A stretch of 64,000 nt of DNA from VBDM01 sp049802235 (GTDB lineage: Bacteria > Pseudomonadota > Gammaproteobacteria > Burkholderiales > SG8-39): NCBI GenBank assembly GCA_049802235.1, contig JBARMB010000102.1, positions 1 to 64,000 on the forward strand, given 5' to 3'. The notes under the pieces are model-generated. The model ran no database searches. It was not told where the DNA came from and saw only the letters and a program-made list of their open reading frames with translations. Below are positions 34,781 through 43,752 of the stretch, piece by piece; positions within the stretch are counted from its first letter, which is position 1; the number at the start of each line of letters is the position of its first letter. The position numbers and the translations under genes are program-made.

Positions 34781-36511
34781 CTATGTGCTTTCCTTGATTT
34801 CCTCGCCCGCTGCCGGCAGCACGATCGGCTTCATCGGCGCATCCGGCGGTACGTCGAGGATGCGCAGCGCTCCCGCCATCGCTTGCGCGAATACCGGGGC
34901 GGCGACTTCACCGCCGTAGTACTGGCCGTCAGCGGGCTCGTCGATCATCACCGCGATCACCAGCCGCGGATGCGACGCCGGCGCAAAGCCGACGAACGAG
35001 GACACGTACTTGTCGGGCGCGTAGCGGCCATGCTCTTCCTTGTGTGCCGTGCCGGTCTTGCCGGCGACGCGATAGCCCATGATCTGCGCCCGTGGCGCCG
35101 TGCCGCCCGGCTGCGTCACCAATTCGAGCATCGCACGCACTTCCCGCGCGGTCTGCGGCGAGATCACCCGCTGTGCCGCCGGCGGCATATCAATCCGCAA
35201 CAGCGACAGCGGGACGAGTTCCCCGTCGCGCGCGAATACACTGTAAGCACGCGCCAACTGGATCAGCGATACCGAGATGCCGTGGCCGTACGACATCGTC
35301 GCCTGCTCGATCGGCCGCCAACTCCGGTACGGCCGCAGCCTGCCCGACGCCTCGCCGGGAAAACCCAGGCGAGGAACGGTGCCGAAGCCGAGGCGCTGAA
35401 ACATGTCCCACATCGACGCCGCGGGGAGCGACAGCGCGATCTTCGCCGCGCCGACGTTGGAGGACTTCTGGATCACCTGCGCCACGGTCAGTGCCCGTTC
35501 CACGTGATCGTCGCGGATGGTCGCCGCACCGACGGCGAAAGTGCCCGGTGCGACCGGAATTACGGTGCCCGGCCGCACCTTGCCGGAATCGAGCGCCAGC
35601 GCGATGGTGAAGGGCTTCAACGTCGATCCCGGCTCGAAGGTGTCGGTGACGGCGCGGTTCCGGAGCTGCGCGCCCGAAAGCCGGTTGCGGTTGTTGGGGT
35701 TGTAGGTCGGAAGATTGGCGAGCGCGAGCACTTCACCGGTATCGACATCGAGCACGACGATGCCGCCGGCTTTCGCCCGGTGCTGCTCGACGGCGCTCTT
35801 CAACTGGCTGAAGGCGATGTTCTGAATGCGGGCATCGAGTGCGAGCACGAGGTCGCGCCCGGCCTGCGCCGCCCGGATCGACTCGACGTCCTCGACGATC
35901 TGGCCGAGCCGGTCCTTGATCACGCGACGGCTCCCGGGCTTGCCCGTCAGGGTATCCTGGAAAGCGAGCTCGACCCCTTCCTGCCCGATGTCGTCGGCGC
36001 CGGTGAATCCGAGCACATGCGCCATCACTTCGCCGCCCGGGTAGTAGCGCCGGTACTCGCGGTCCTGGAACAACCCGGGGATGCGCAGCTGCGCAATCAG
36101 ATTGGCGGTTTCCGGAGAAATCTGCCGCTTGATGAAAACAAAGTCACGACCTGGATCGGCGATGCGCTTCTCGATTTCCCGGGACGGCGTCTCGATCAGC
36201 GTCGCCAGGCGCGCGAGCTGCGATCTGTTCATTTTCACTTCGTCCGGAATCGCCCAGATCGACTTCACCGGCGTGCTGATCGCAAGCGCCTCGCCGTTGC
36301 GGTCGACGATGCGGCCGCGATTGGCGGAAATCTCGATTACGCGGCTGTAGCGCGATTCGCCCTTTGCCTGGAGAAAATCATTGTGCAACCCCTGCAGATA
36401 CACGGCGCGGCCGAGGAGCGTGGCAAACCCGGCGACAAATGCCGCGAGCAGCAGCCGCGAGCGCCAGGTCGGCAGCGTGAGCGTCAGCACCGGACTGGCG
36501 GCGAAATTCAT
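34781..36511 (-). CDS. ftsI: Septal peptidoglycan transpeptidase FtsI (PBP3)
   Basis: Class B penicillin-binding protein cross-linking septal peptidoglycan with FtsW. The 576-residue product has an N-terminal membrane anchor (about 18-38), a pedestal domain with RGRIVDRNGEALA, and a transpeptidase domain with the active-site EPGSTLKPF (SxxK), KSSNVG (SxN) and GKTGTAHK (KTG). Full length. It overlaps the ftsL stop by four bases. Confidence 0.97.
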   Translation of the reverse strand: MNFAASPVLTLTLPTWRSRLLLAAFVAGFATLLGRAVYLQGLHNDFLQAKGESRYSRVIEISANRGRIVDRNGEALAISTPVKSIWAIPDEVKMNRSQLARLATLIETPSREIEKRIADPGRDFVFIKRQISPETANLIAQLRIPGLFQDREYRRYYPGGEVMAHVLGFTGADDIGQEGVELAFQDTLTGKPGSRRVIKDRLGQIVEDVESIRAAQAGRDLVLALDARIQNIAFSQLKSAVEQHRAKAGGIVVLDVDTGEVLALANLPTYNPNNRNRLSGAQLRNRAVTDTFEPGSTLKPFTIALALDSGKVRPGTVIPVAPGTFAVGAATIRDDHVERALTVAQVIQKSSNVGAAKIALSLPAASMWDMFQRLGFGTVPRLGFPGEASGRLRPYRSWRPIEQATMSYGHGISVSLIQLARAYSVFARDGELVPLSLLRIDMPPAAQRVISPQTAREVRAMLELVTQPGGTAPRAQIMGYRVAGKTGTAHKEEHGRYAPDKYVSSFVGFAPASHPRLVIAVMIDEPADGQYYGGEVAAPVFAQAMAGALRILDVPPDAPMKPIVLPAAGEEIKEST

Positions 36512-36795
36512 TGCGCTACCCCCTGAGGTGCCGTTTCCTGCTGCACGATCTGCAGATGCTTCGGGTCAGGAACGTGCATGCGCAGCCGCCGGCTGGCGAT
36601 GCGCTGGACGCGGGCGTGCATCCCCCAGGTGCTCGCCTCCAGTTGCAACTGGCCATATTCGACTTCGAGTTGCCGCGCCTTTTCCTGTTCCTGCTCGAGC
36701 TCGGCGAAGAGTTTCCTCGACTTGTATTGCGAAGTGACCAGCCCCAAGGCGCAGGCGGTGAGCACCGCGAGCAGGAGCAGGTTCAGCCTGGCCAT
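36508..36795 (-). CDS. ftsL: Cell division protein FtsL
   Basis: Small bitopic divisome protein that pairs with FtsB and is recruited by FtsQ. The 95-residue product has one membrane segment (about residues 3-21), a heptad-rich coiled coil (LFAELEQEQEKARQLEVE onward) and a short periplasmic tail. The ATG at 36795 lies seven bases after the rsmH stop; the frame is open upstream but would only add rsmH-overlapping, arginine-rich sequence. Confidence 0.92.
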   Translation of the reverse strand: MARLNLLLLAVLTACALGLVTSQYKSRKLFAELEQEQEKARQLEVEYGQLQLEASTWGMHARVQRIASRRLRMHVPDPKHLQIVQQETAPQGVAQ

Positions 36796-36802
36796 GTGCA
36801 AC

Positions 36803-37735
36803 TCACGCGAGCTTCTCGGCGATGCGCAGGACGGCGCTGCGGCCGCGCGGGTTCGCCCTCGCTTCACCGGCATCGGGCCTGACAGGCTTGCCGAGGATGC
36901 GCAGCTTCGGCCTGGGCAACTCGCTCGCGCGCACCGGCAGCCGCTCCGGCAATGCGCCCGCGCGCGAGTTCTCGCGCATGAAACGCTTGACGATGCGGTC
37001 TTCGAGGGAATGAAAGCTGATCACGGCGAGCCGTCCCGAGGGTTTAAGCGCAGCCAGGGCCTGAGGTAGAGCTAGCGACAATTCCTCAAGCTCCTGATTG
37101 ACGTAAATCCGTAGAGCCTGAAACGTCCGCGTCGCCGGATCCTGCCCCGGTTCACGCGTCCGGACGGCCGCACCCACGAGCGCGGCAAGTTGCCTTGTAC
37201 TGTGGACAGACCCTCCTCGCCGAGCAGCAACAATCGCCTTTGCAATCTGTTTAGCAAACCGTTCTTCCCCATAGCTGCTCAACACCTCCCTGATCTCGGC
37301 CTCGTCGGCCCGCTCGAGCCACTGCGCCGCGCTCACGCCCCGCGTCCGGTCCATGCGCATGTCGAGCGGCGCGTCGAACCGGAAGCTGAATCCGCGTTCC
37401 GGATCGTCAAGCTGCGGCGACGACACGCCCAGATCGAACAGCACACCGTCCACGCCGACCACGCCTAGAGCATCGAGCGTCGGCTGCAATTCGCTGAAGC
37501 GCGCCTGCACCGGCGTAAAGCGCGGATCGCGGATCGCGCGCGCCGCGGCGATTGCCTCGGAATCCCGGTCCAGCGCGATCAGGCAACCGTGCGAGCCAAG
37601 CCGATCCAGAATCAGCCGGCTGTGACCGCCCCTGCCGAACGTCGCATCCACAAACGTGCCGTCGCGGCGCGACTCGATCGCGAGCGCGTCGACTGCCGGA
37701 TGGAGGAGGACGGGAAGGTGCGCATCGGCGCTCAC
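36803..37735 (-). CDS. rsmH: 16S rRNA m4C1402 methyltransferase RsmH (MraW)
   Basis: S-adenosylmethionine-dependent enzyme methylating N4 of C1402 in 16S rRNA. The 310-residue product has HLPVLLHPAVDAL at the start, the cofactor loop DATFGRGGHSR, LFDLGVSSPQLD, and VISFHSLEDRIVKRFM near the end. The GTG at 37735 overlaps the mraZ stop (GTGA). Full length. Confidence 0.97.
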   Translation of the reverse strand: MSADAHLPVLLHPAVDALAIESRRDGTFVDATFGRGGHSRLILDRLGSHGCLIALDRDSEAIAAARAIRDPRFTPVQARFSELQPTLDALGVVGVDGVLFDLGVSSPQLDDPERGFSFRFDAPLDMRMDRTRGVSAAQWLERADEAEIREVLSSYGEERFAKQIAKAIVAARRGGSVHSTRQLAALVGAAVRTREPGQDPATRTFQALRIYVNQELEELSLALPQALAALKPSGRLAVISFHSLEDRIVKRFMRENSRAGALPERLPVRASELPRPKLRILGKPVRPDAGEARANPRGRSAVLRIAEKLA

Positions 37736-38175
37736 AGCGAAAAGTTTTCGGTACCGGGCGGCGGGTTGGTGCTCACTTGTGCGAGCGCCCGGGTGAGCCG
37801 CTCTTCCCACGCGGCCCCGTCCCAGATTTCGAAGTGGCTGCCCTGCCCCACGAGCATCACGTTTTTCTTGAGTTCGGCGAACTTGCGCAGCGCCGGCGAG
37901 AGCAGGATGCGACCCTGGCCGTCGAGCTCGAGTTCTTCCGCAAAACCGACCAGCAGCCGCTGCCACCAGCGCGCTTGTTCGTTGAAGCTGGTGAGCGCCT
38001 GGATTTTTGCGCCGATGGGTTCCCAGGCAACGCGGGGATAGAGAAGCAGACAGCTATCGGGATGAGCGGTGAGAACCACCGCGCGACCTCCCGATAACAG
38101 CGCGTCGCGATGCCGGGTCGGCACTGCAAGCCTCCCCTTGGCGTCGAGATTCAGCTCTGTCGCCCCTTGAAACAA
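37732..38175 (-). CDS. mraZ: Transcriptional regulator MraZ
   Basis: SpoVT/AbrB-fold regulator of the dcw operon that binds GTGGG-type boxes upstream of itself. The 147-residue product has two MraZ repeats, with DAKGRLAVPTRHRD near the start and DGQGRILLSPALRKF in the second half. The start is a TTG at 38175, giving MFQGATELNLDAKGR, the usual family opening; a clear aaaggggg ribosome site stands about seven bases before it. Four matching boxes and a promoter lie directly upstream. Confidence 0.95.
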   Translation of the reverse strand: MFQGATELNLDAKGRLAVPTRHRDALLSGGRAVVLTAHPDSCLLLYPRVAWEPIGAKIQALTSFNEQARWWQRLLVGFAEELELDGQGRILLSPALRKFAELKKNVMLVGQGSHFEIWDGAAWEERLTRALAQVSTNPPPGTENFSL

Positions 38176-38213
38176 TGATCCCCCTTTGAATGGCGGAAAA
38201 TTCGCGTTGTAAC

Positions 38214-38248
38214 GCCACGGTTACCCACCAAACTCTACTTTTCACCAC
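38214..38248 (-). promoter_or_regulatory. MraZ operator: four 10-bp-phased boxes
   Basis: On the minus strand GTGGT (38248-38244), GTAGA (38238-38234), GTGGG (38228-38224) and GTGGC (38218-38214) recur every 10 bp with 5-bp spacers. This is the arrangement known for MraZ sites (GTGGG repeats with 5-nt spacers), here with a degenerate second box. The first box overlaps the -10 element, so binding should repress the dcw promoter. Confidence 0.8.
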
Positions 38249-38275
38249 TTTAGAGGAAACAAGAGGGTCGGTCAA
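38247..38275 (-). promoter_or_regulatory. Promoter of the mraZ/dcw operon
   Basis: TTGACC (38275-38270) and TAAAGT (38252-38247) on the minus strand are separated by exactly 17 bp; five of six and four of six bases match the sigma70 consensus. It lies about 72 bp before the mraZ start and overlaps the upstream MraZ box by two bases. Confidence 0.75.
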
Positions 38276-38634
38276 GCCAAGAATTGAAAAATTTTTAGCT
38301 GCAACAGGGACTTAAGAGCACTTTCCGAGAATCTATCTAATATTAAATAATTTCAAAAAAATGAAGGTTTTATAGTGTAAATTGAATGTAACACATTAAG
38401 AATTAAAGAGTTTGAACATACAGAAGCGGCAAGGGCGGAGCAGGGTAGGTTCCCACTCGCCTCCGCGACAAGCCGCGAGCCGGACCAGGCCGCGAACGCG
38501 ACCGAATCAGACTTGCGTTAACCTGCGTTGCAGGGGTTGCACGCGTACCGGGGACAGAACGGACGCCGGTCCCGGTGATTGCGCGAATCGCAATCGCAGC
38601 AGTTACTGCGCGGGAATCGGGTGCGGAAGGAAGT
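38276..38634. other. Long intergenic region, AT-rich then GC-rich, no gene seen
   Basis: From about 38280 to 38412 the sequence is strikingly AT-rich for this genome, with runs such as aaaaattttt and tattaaataa, and no frame worth calling. From 38420 to 38634 it returns to normal GC; an imperfect stem (accggggac near 38548, gtcccggt near 38568) lies downstream of the minus-strand gene ending at 38635 and could be its terminator. No RNA gene is recognised. Confidence 0.5.
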
Positions 38635-39177
38635 TCAGTGCAGGTGCTTCTTCCCGGGAGCGCGCGTGGCGCGCGCCTGCGTCCGACCCTGCGGCTCCTC
38701 GACACCGCGGCGCACGAAGAGCTGGTTGACGAGCGCGGCGACTTCGCCGATTTCGGCCTCGCCGAAATGGCGCCCGAGCAGCGCGGAAATGTCGTCCACC
38801 ATGCGCCGGCGCTGCATCTCCTGGATCGACTCCGGCGTCGGGCCGACGAACACCCAGTTGTGCTCGTCCTGGCCGTCTTCGTGGTAATAGCTGACCTCGA
38901 CCGCGGCGGCCTCCTCGGAGTACGGCGACAGCGACTCGAATGCGCCCTCGAGAGAATGCTGGAAATTGCGGCCGACATAGCCGGTCCAGCAGATGTCGAG
39001 CGTGCGGCGGCGGCGGTCGAACACGACGCCGGGCTCGTCCGGGTGCGCGCTGCGCGCGTCCGCCAGGCCGTCGACGTCCACGTAGTCGAGCCAGGACCGC
39101 AGCGCCTGCTCGACCTCGGTTTGATTCACGCCGTTTTTCAACGGCACCGTGCCATGAACATGAACTTCGATATGCAT
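38635..39177 (-). CDS. Conserved-looking hypothetical protein (180 aa)
   Basis: A 180-residue soluble protein starting MHIEVHVHGTVPLKNGV. It contains acidic, aromatic-rich stretches (SWLDYVDVDGL, SYYHEDGQDEHNWVFVGPTPES) and a basic C-terminal tail (about residues 160-180). No signal peptide or membrane segment is seen. A good aaggagtg ribosome site stands seven bases before the ATG, supporting translation. I do not recognise a functional family. Confidence 0.75.
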   Translation of the reverse strand: MHIEVHVHGTVPLKNGVNQTEVEQALRSWLDYVDVDGLADARSAHPDEPGVVFDRRRRTLDICWTGYVGRNFQHSLEGAFESLSPYSEEAAAVEVSYYHEDGQDEHNWVFVGPTPESIQEMQRRRMVDDISALLGRHFGEAEIGEVAALVNQLFVRRGVEEPQGRTQARATRAPGKKHLH

Positions 39178-39351
39178 CCGATCACTCCTTCATTTCCCGA
39201 TGCCAAACCACCCATAGTCTCGCACAGTTGTTCGCCATGCAAACGTCGGCGATAATCCATGCGCATAATTGCGGTCCGGCCAACCGACATTGTCAGGATG
39301 CGCTGCAAAATGAGGAGACACCTCGCCTCATGCTCCCCTGGAATTACGGCT

Positions 39352-39389
39352 GTTGCAGATCGTCCTGCAACAACCTCTTAGCATATACT
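39352..39389 (+). promoter_or_regulatory. Dyad and -10-like element upstream of the NYN gene
   Basis: A perfect 7-bp dyad, gttgcag (39352-39358) and ctgcaac (39365-39371) around 6 nt, is followed by TATACT (39384-39389), a good -10 element. No convincing -35 lies 16-18 bp upstream; the dyad occupies that place, as an activator or repressor site might. Based on sequence shape only. Confidence 0.3.
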
Positions 39390-39457
39390 CTACTCGCGCG
39401 CAGCGCCGACCGGCGCAGCAGACATACCACCACCCCTACGGAAGCACTGGAGCCAAC

Positions 39458-40276
39458 ATGACCGCACCGGCCGACGACATCAATATGGCGCTGTTTTGCG
39501 ACTTCGAGAACGTCGCGCTCGGCGTGCGCGATGCGAAGTACGCCAAGTTCGACATCAGCAAAGTGCTCGAGCGCCTGCTGCTGAAAGGCAGCATCGTGGT
39601 GAAGAAAGCCTACTGCGACTGGGAGCGCTACAAGGAATTCAAGGCCGACATGCACCAGGCCTCGTTCGAGCTGATCGAGATCCCGCACCTGCGCATGTCC
39701 GGAAAGAATTCCGCCGACATCCGCATGGTTGTCGATGCGCTCGACCTCTGCTACACCAAATCGCACGTCGACACCTTCGTCATCATCAGCGGCGATTCCG
39801 ATTTCTCGCCGCTCGTCTCGAAATTGCGCGAGAACAACAAGACCGTTATCGGCGTCGGGGTGAAGAACTCGACCTCCGACCTGCTGATCGCCAACTGCGA
39901 CGAATTCATCTTCTACGACGATCTGGTGCGCGAAAAGCCGCAGCGCCGGCAGCCGCGGAAGAAGGCGCAGGAAAAATCCGCCTCCGCGTCGCCTTCGGAG
40001 GGCGCCCCGAAGGAGGCGGAGGACAAGACCGAGAAGGCGCTCGAGCTGGTGATGGAAACGGTGGACGCCCTGATCGCCGAGCGCGGCTCGGACGAGAAGA
40101 TCTGGGGCTCGATGGTGAAGCAGGCGCTCAAGCGCCGCAATCCCGGCTTCAACGAGTCGTACTACGGCTTCTCGTCATTCTCGAAGCTGCTCGACGAAGC
40201 GGAGGCGCGCCATATGCTGCAACTCGAGCGCGACGAGAAGTCGGGCGGCTACATCATCAAGAGCGTCAGCCACTGA
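39458..40276 (+). CDS. NYN-domain (PIN-like) protein with OST-HTH/LOTUS-type C-terminus
   Basis: A 272-residue protein. The N-terminal NYN domain (about residues 8-150) keeps the acidic positions of PIN-like nucleases in LFCDFENVALG, DIRMVVDALDL and IISGDSDFSPL. A charged low-complexity linker (about 160-195) follows, then a LOTUS-like domain (about 200-270; WGSMVKQALKRRNPGFNESYYGFSSFSKLL). Such proteins are probable RNases or RNA-binding regulators; the target is unknown. The ATG at 39458 has ggag nearby; the frame is open upstream but lacks family sequence. Confidence 0.85.
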   Translation: MTAPADDINMALFCDFENVALGVRDAKYAKFDISKVLERLLLKGSIVVKKAYCDWERYKEFKADMHQASFELIEIPHLRMSGKNSADIRMVVDALDLCYTKSHVDTFVIISGDSDFSPLVSKLRENNKTVIGVGVKNSTSDLLIANCDEFIFYDDLVREKPQRRQPRKKAQEKSASASPSEGAPKEAEDKTEKALELVMETVDALIAERGSDEKIWGSMVKQALKRRNPGFNESYYGFSSFSKLLDEAEARHMLQLERDEKSGGYIIKSVSH

Positions 40277-40357
40277 AAAGCCGCTGCTCTCGCCGCCAAA
40301 ACCGCGAAGGAACACGATACCGCGTCCTTGGGCGTCCTGTGCGGCTGGTTTCCCTTT

Positions 40358-41563
40358 TCAGACCCGCTCGATGACGAGCGCGATGCCCTGCCCCACGCCG
40401 ATGCACATCGTGCAGAGCGCGTAGCGGCCCTTGATCGCCCGCAGCTGGGACATCGCCGTGGTCACCAGGCGCGCGCCGGATGCGCCGAGCGGATGGCCGA
40501 TGGCGATCGCGCCGCCGTTCGGATTCACGTGCGCGGCGTCATCGGCCAGGCCGAGGTCGCGCGTCACCGCGAGCGCCTGGGCGGCGAAAGCTTCGTTCAG
40601 CTCGATTACGTCCATCTGCGCGAGCTTCAGCCCGGTCTTCTCCAGCACCTTCTTCGAAGCCGGCGCCGGGCCCACGCCCATGATGCGCGGCGCCACGCCG
40701 GCTGAGGCCATCGCGAGGATGCGCGCTTTCGGGATCAGCTTGTGCTTCTTCGCCGCGGCCTCCGAGGCGAGGATCATCGCGCAGGCGCCGTCGTTGACGC
40801 CCGAGGCGTTGCCGGCGGTCACCGTGCCCTCGGGCTTCACCACGCCTTTCAGCCTGGCGAGCGACTCCAGCGTGGTGTCGGGACGCGGATGCTCGTCCTC
40901 GTCGACGACGGTGACCGCGCCCTTGCGCCCCGGGACCGACACCGGAACGATCTCGCCGCGGAAGAACCCTGCAGCCTGCGCCGCCGCCCAGCGCTGCTGG
41001 CTGCGCAGCGCGAACGCGTCCTGGTCGGCGCGTGCGACCTTGAACTCCGCGGCCACGTTCTCCGCCGTCTCCGGCATGGAATCGATGCCGTACTTCGCCT
41101 TCATGAGCGGATTGACGAAGCGCCAGCCGATGGTGGTGTCCTCGATTTTCGCCGCGCGCGAGAACGCGCTGTCCGCCTTGGGGATCACGAACGGCGCGCG
41201 CGACATGCTCTCGACGCCGCCGGCGATCATGAATTGAGTCTCGCCACACCGGATGGCGCGCGCCGCGGTGCCGACGGCGTCGAGGCTCGAGCCGCACAGG
41301 CGGTTCACCGTCGCGCCGGGGACCGTCTGCGGCAGGCCGGCGAGCAGCAAGGCCATGCGCGCGACGTTGCGGTTGTCCTCGCCGGCCTGATTGACGCAGC
41401 CGTAAATGACATCGTCGATCGCGCTCCAGTCGACGGCGGGGTTCCGCTCCATCAGGGACTTGATGGGAAGCGTGGCGAGGTCGTCGGTGCGGATCGAGGA
41501 CAGCGCGCCGCCGTAGCGTCCGAACGGGGTGCGAATCGCGTCGCAGATGAAAACTTCGGTCAT
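40358..41563 (-). CDS. pcaF: 3-oxoadipyl-CoA thiolase
   Basis: Acetyl-CoA acyltransferase that cleaves 3-oxoadipyl-CoA to succinyl-CoA and acetyl-CoA. The 401-residue product begins MTEVFICDAIRTPFGRYGGALS and contains YGCVNQAGEDNRNVARM, both strongly PcaF/PaaJ-like. The nucleophilic Cys lies in NRLCGSSLDAVG (about residue 90); the catalytic His and second Cys lie in NPNGGAIAIGHPLGASG and CTMCIGVGQG. It is the downstream-most gene of a long minus-strand catabolic run and would act with the CoA-transferase 18 kb upstream. Confidence 0.9.
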   Translation of the reverse strand: MTEVFICDAIRTPFGRYGGALSSIRTDDLATLPIKSLMERNPAVDWSAIDDVIYGCVNQAGEDNRNVARMALLLAGLPQTVPGATVNRLCGSSLDAVGTAARAIRCGETQFMIAGGVESMSRAPFVIPKADSAFSRAAKIEDTTIGWRFVNPLMKAKYGIDSMPETAENVAAEFKVARADQDAFALRSQQRWAAAQAAGFFRGEIVPVSVPGRKGAVTVVDEDEHPRPDTTLESLARLKGVVKPEGTVTAGNASGVNDGACAMILASEAAAKKHKLIPKARILAMASAGVAPRIMGVGPAPASKKVLEKTGLKLAQMDVIELNEAFAAQALAVTRDLGLADDAAHVNPNGGAIAIGHPLGASGARLVTTAMSQLRAIKGRYALCTMCIGVGQGIALVIERV

Positions 41564-41658
41564 GATCGTGAAAATAAGATGAACGTTGACAAGCTAGCGG
41601 AGCATACCCTGTTCCGTCCCGTCCCGGCTTGCGGAGGTGTCCGCCGCGCCTGCTGCCT

Positions 41659-43629
41659 TCACGCGCCGCAGGCGCAGTCGAGGCTCCAGGTGCCGCTGTC
41701 GCCGATGATGAGCGGCTGCGGATGTGCGGCAACCGCCGGGGGCGGCGGCTCGACGCCGGCGCGCTTGTAGTAAGCGCCATAGGCCTTCACGGGCAACCAG
41801 TCCTGCGAGAGCGGCGGCGCCGGCGGCGCGAGGCGCGCGTACGGCCCGGCCCCGTAGACGACTTTGCCGCCGACCATGGTCAGGACCGACTCGAGGTCCT
41901 TGATCTCGTCCACCGGAACGTTGAAGTAATCGGCAGAGAGAAACACCAGGTCGGCGAGCCTGCCTTCTTCGAGCGTCCCCTTGCGGTCCTCCTCGCTCGA
42001 GATCCACGCCCCGCCCGCCGTGTAGAGGCGCAGCGCCTCGTTGCGGTCGAGCAGGTTGCGGTCGCCCTGGAGCTTGATGCCGCCGAGTGTCTTGCCGGCG
42101 ATCAGCCAGTGCACGCCGAGCCACGGGTTGTAGCTGGTCGCGCGGTTGGCGTCGGTTCCGCAGGCCAGCGGTATGCCCATCTCGCGGATGCGCGCGACGG
42201 GCGGCGCGTCGGCCGCGACCCGCGCACCGTACTTGGCGAGAAACGCCTCGCCGTCGAGCGACATGCGGTTCTGGATGTCGATGCTGCCGCCCAGCGCCGC
42301 GACGCGCTCGAGTGTTTTCGGCTGCAGCGTCTCGCAGTGATCCAGCCCCCAGCGCAGATTCTTCAACGGCACCTCGCGGTTCACCTGTTCCAGCACGTCC
42401 AGGATACGGCTCGCCGAAGCGTCGAAACTGGTGTGCTGCCGGAACGGCCAGCCCTGGCCGGCAACGTACCTCACCACCGCCGTCAGATTTTTTTCCATCA
42501 CGCCCCGCGGCGGCACGGGATAGTCCTTGGCGAAGTTGGCGACGTCGCCCGCGGCAAACAGAATGTATTCGCCCGCGCCGATCATGCGGTAGTAGTCGTT
42601 GCCCTGCCCGACCTTCACCAGCTTGGACCAGCTGGTGTAGTTCTCGAGCTCCTTGCCCGGCGTCTGCGCAAACAGCGTGTAGCCGATGCGCAGCGTCATC
42701 TGGCCGTCGGCGGCAAGCTTCGCGATGGCGGCATAGTTGTCGGGGTAATTCTGTCCGCCGCCGCCGGCGTCGATGACGCTGGTGATGCCGAGCCGGTTGT
42801 GCTCGCGCATGAAATGGCGCGTGGAGAGGATCTGGTCCTCCGGCGACAGGCGCGGGATGCGCAGCCACACGGATACGAGGCTTGCAAGGCTCGTCGTCGA
42901 GGTTACCAGGCCAGTCGGATTGCCCGAGGCGTCGTGATCGATCGCGCCGCCGAACATGTTGGGCGTGTCCTTGGTCCAGCCGAGCGCCCGCAGCGCCGCG
43001 CGGTTGAGCCAGGCGCGGTCGTAGAGATGCATGATCATGCAGGGCGTGTCGCCGGTGGCGGCGTTGATTTCATCGAGCGTCGGGAAGCGCTTCTCCGCGA
43101 ACTGCGCCCAGGTCCAGCCGCCGATCACCTGCACCCAGTGCGGCGACGGCGTGCGCCGTGCCTGGTTGCGCACGCGCTGCAGCCCTTCCGCGAGCGAGGG
43201 CACGCCGTCCCAGCGCACCTCGTTCGTATACGTCAGCCCGCCGCGGATGAAATGGGTGTGCGCGTCATTCAGCCCCGGAACCACCGTGCGCCCGCCGACG
43301 TCGATGACCGCCGTGGCGGGGCCTTTCAGGTGCCGCAGGTCCGCTTCGGAACCGGCGCCGATGATGCTGTCGCCCTTGATCGCCAGCGCCGAGACGAACG
43401 AATTGCGCCGGTTCATCGTGGCGATGCGGCCGTTGACGAGCAGCGTATCGGCCGGACCGCTCGCCGCCGGCGCCATGGAAGCGCACCCGCCCAGTACCGA
43501 AAGACTGATCAGCCCTGCGCCCGCCGCGAGCGAGTCCTTGAGGAACTCGCGGCGGCCGCCGTCGGCCGGCTGGCCGGCCGCTGACGGCAATTGAAACGTG
43601 TGACCGCAATTGACATGGTTGCACTTCAT
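41659..43629 (-). CDS. Amidohydrolase family 3 (YtcJ-like), Tat-lipoprotein-like export signal
   Basis: Metal-dependent hydrolase of 656 residues. The N-terminus carries a twin-arginine motif (RREFLKDSL, about residue 26), a hydrophobic core and a lipobox-like SVLGGC (Cys about 49), suggesting Tat export and lipid anchoring. The catalytic domain has GLNDAHTHFIRGG with the HxH metal pair, RWGLDHCETL, and CGTDANRATSYNP with the C-terminal Asp. Substrates of this family are varied and cannot be read. It follows a four-gene ABC importer on the same strand, which may take up its product. Confidence 0.85.
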   Translation of the reverse strand: MKCNHVNCGHTFQLPSAAGQPADGGRREFLKDSLAAGAGLISLSVLGGCASMAPAASGPADTLLVNGRIATMNRRNSFVSALAIKGDSIIGAGSEADLRHLKGPATAVIDVGGRTVVPGLNDAHTHFIRGGLTYTNEVRWDGVPSLAEGLQRVRNQARRTPSPHWVQVIGGWTWAQFAEKRFPTLDEINAATGDTPCMIMHLYDRAWLNRAALRALGWTKDTPNMFGGAIDHDASGNPTGLVTSTTSLASLVSVWLRIPRLSPEDQILSTRHFMREHNRLGITSVIDAGGGGQNYPDNYAAIAKLAADGQMTLRIGYTLFAQTPGKELENYTSWSKLVKVGQGNDYYRMIGAGEYILFAAGDVANFAKDYPVPPRGVMEKNLTAVVRYVAGQGWPFRQHTSFDASASRILDVLEQVNREVPLKNLRWGLDHCETLQPKTLERVAALGGSIDIQNRMSLDGEAFLAKYGARVAADAPPVARIREMGIPLACGTDANRATSYNPWLGVHWLIAGKTLGGIKLQGDRNLLDRNEALRLYTAGGAWISSEEDRKGTLEEGRLADLVFLSADYFNVPVDEIKDLESVLTMVGGKVVYGAGPYARLAPPAPPLSQDWLPVKAYGAYYKRAGVEPPPPAVAAHPQPLIIGDSGTWSLDCACGA

Positions 43630-43752
43630 GGCTCGCTCCTCCGTCTCGATGAATCGCTGAAAGTCTCGCGCCGCTTCATCCGGTCAAGCATCGGCAAACC
43701 GCCATCCGGACAGGCCTGCGCCCGCCTTCTTGCCGATTGCCGGATATTCATC

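Noticed and set aside
40277..40357. Terminator between the NYN gene and pcaF
   Set aside because: Only a distant agccgc/gcggct pairing about 50 bp apart; too weak to annotate.
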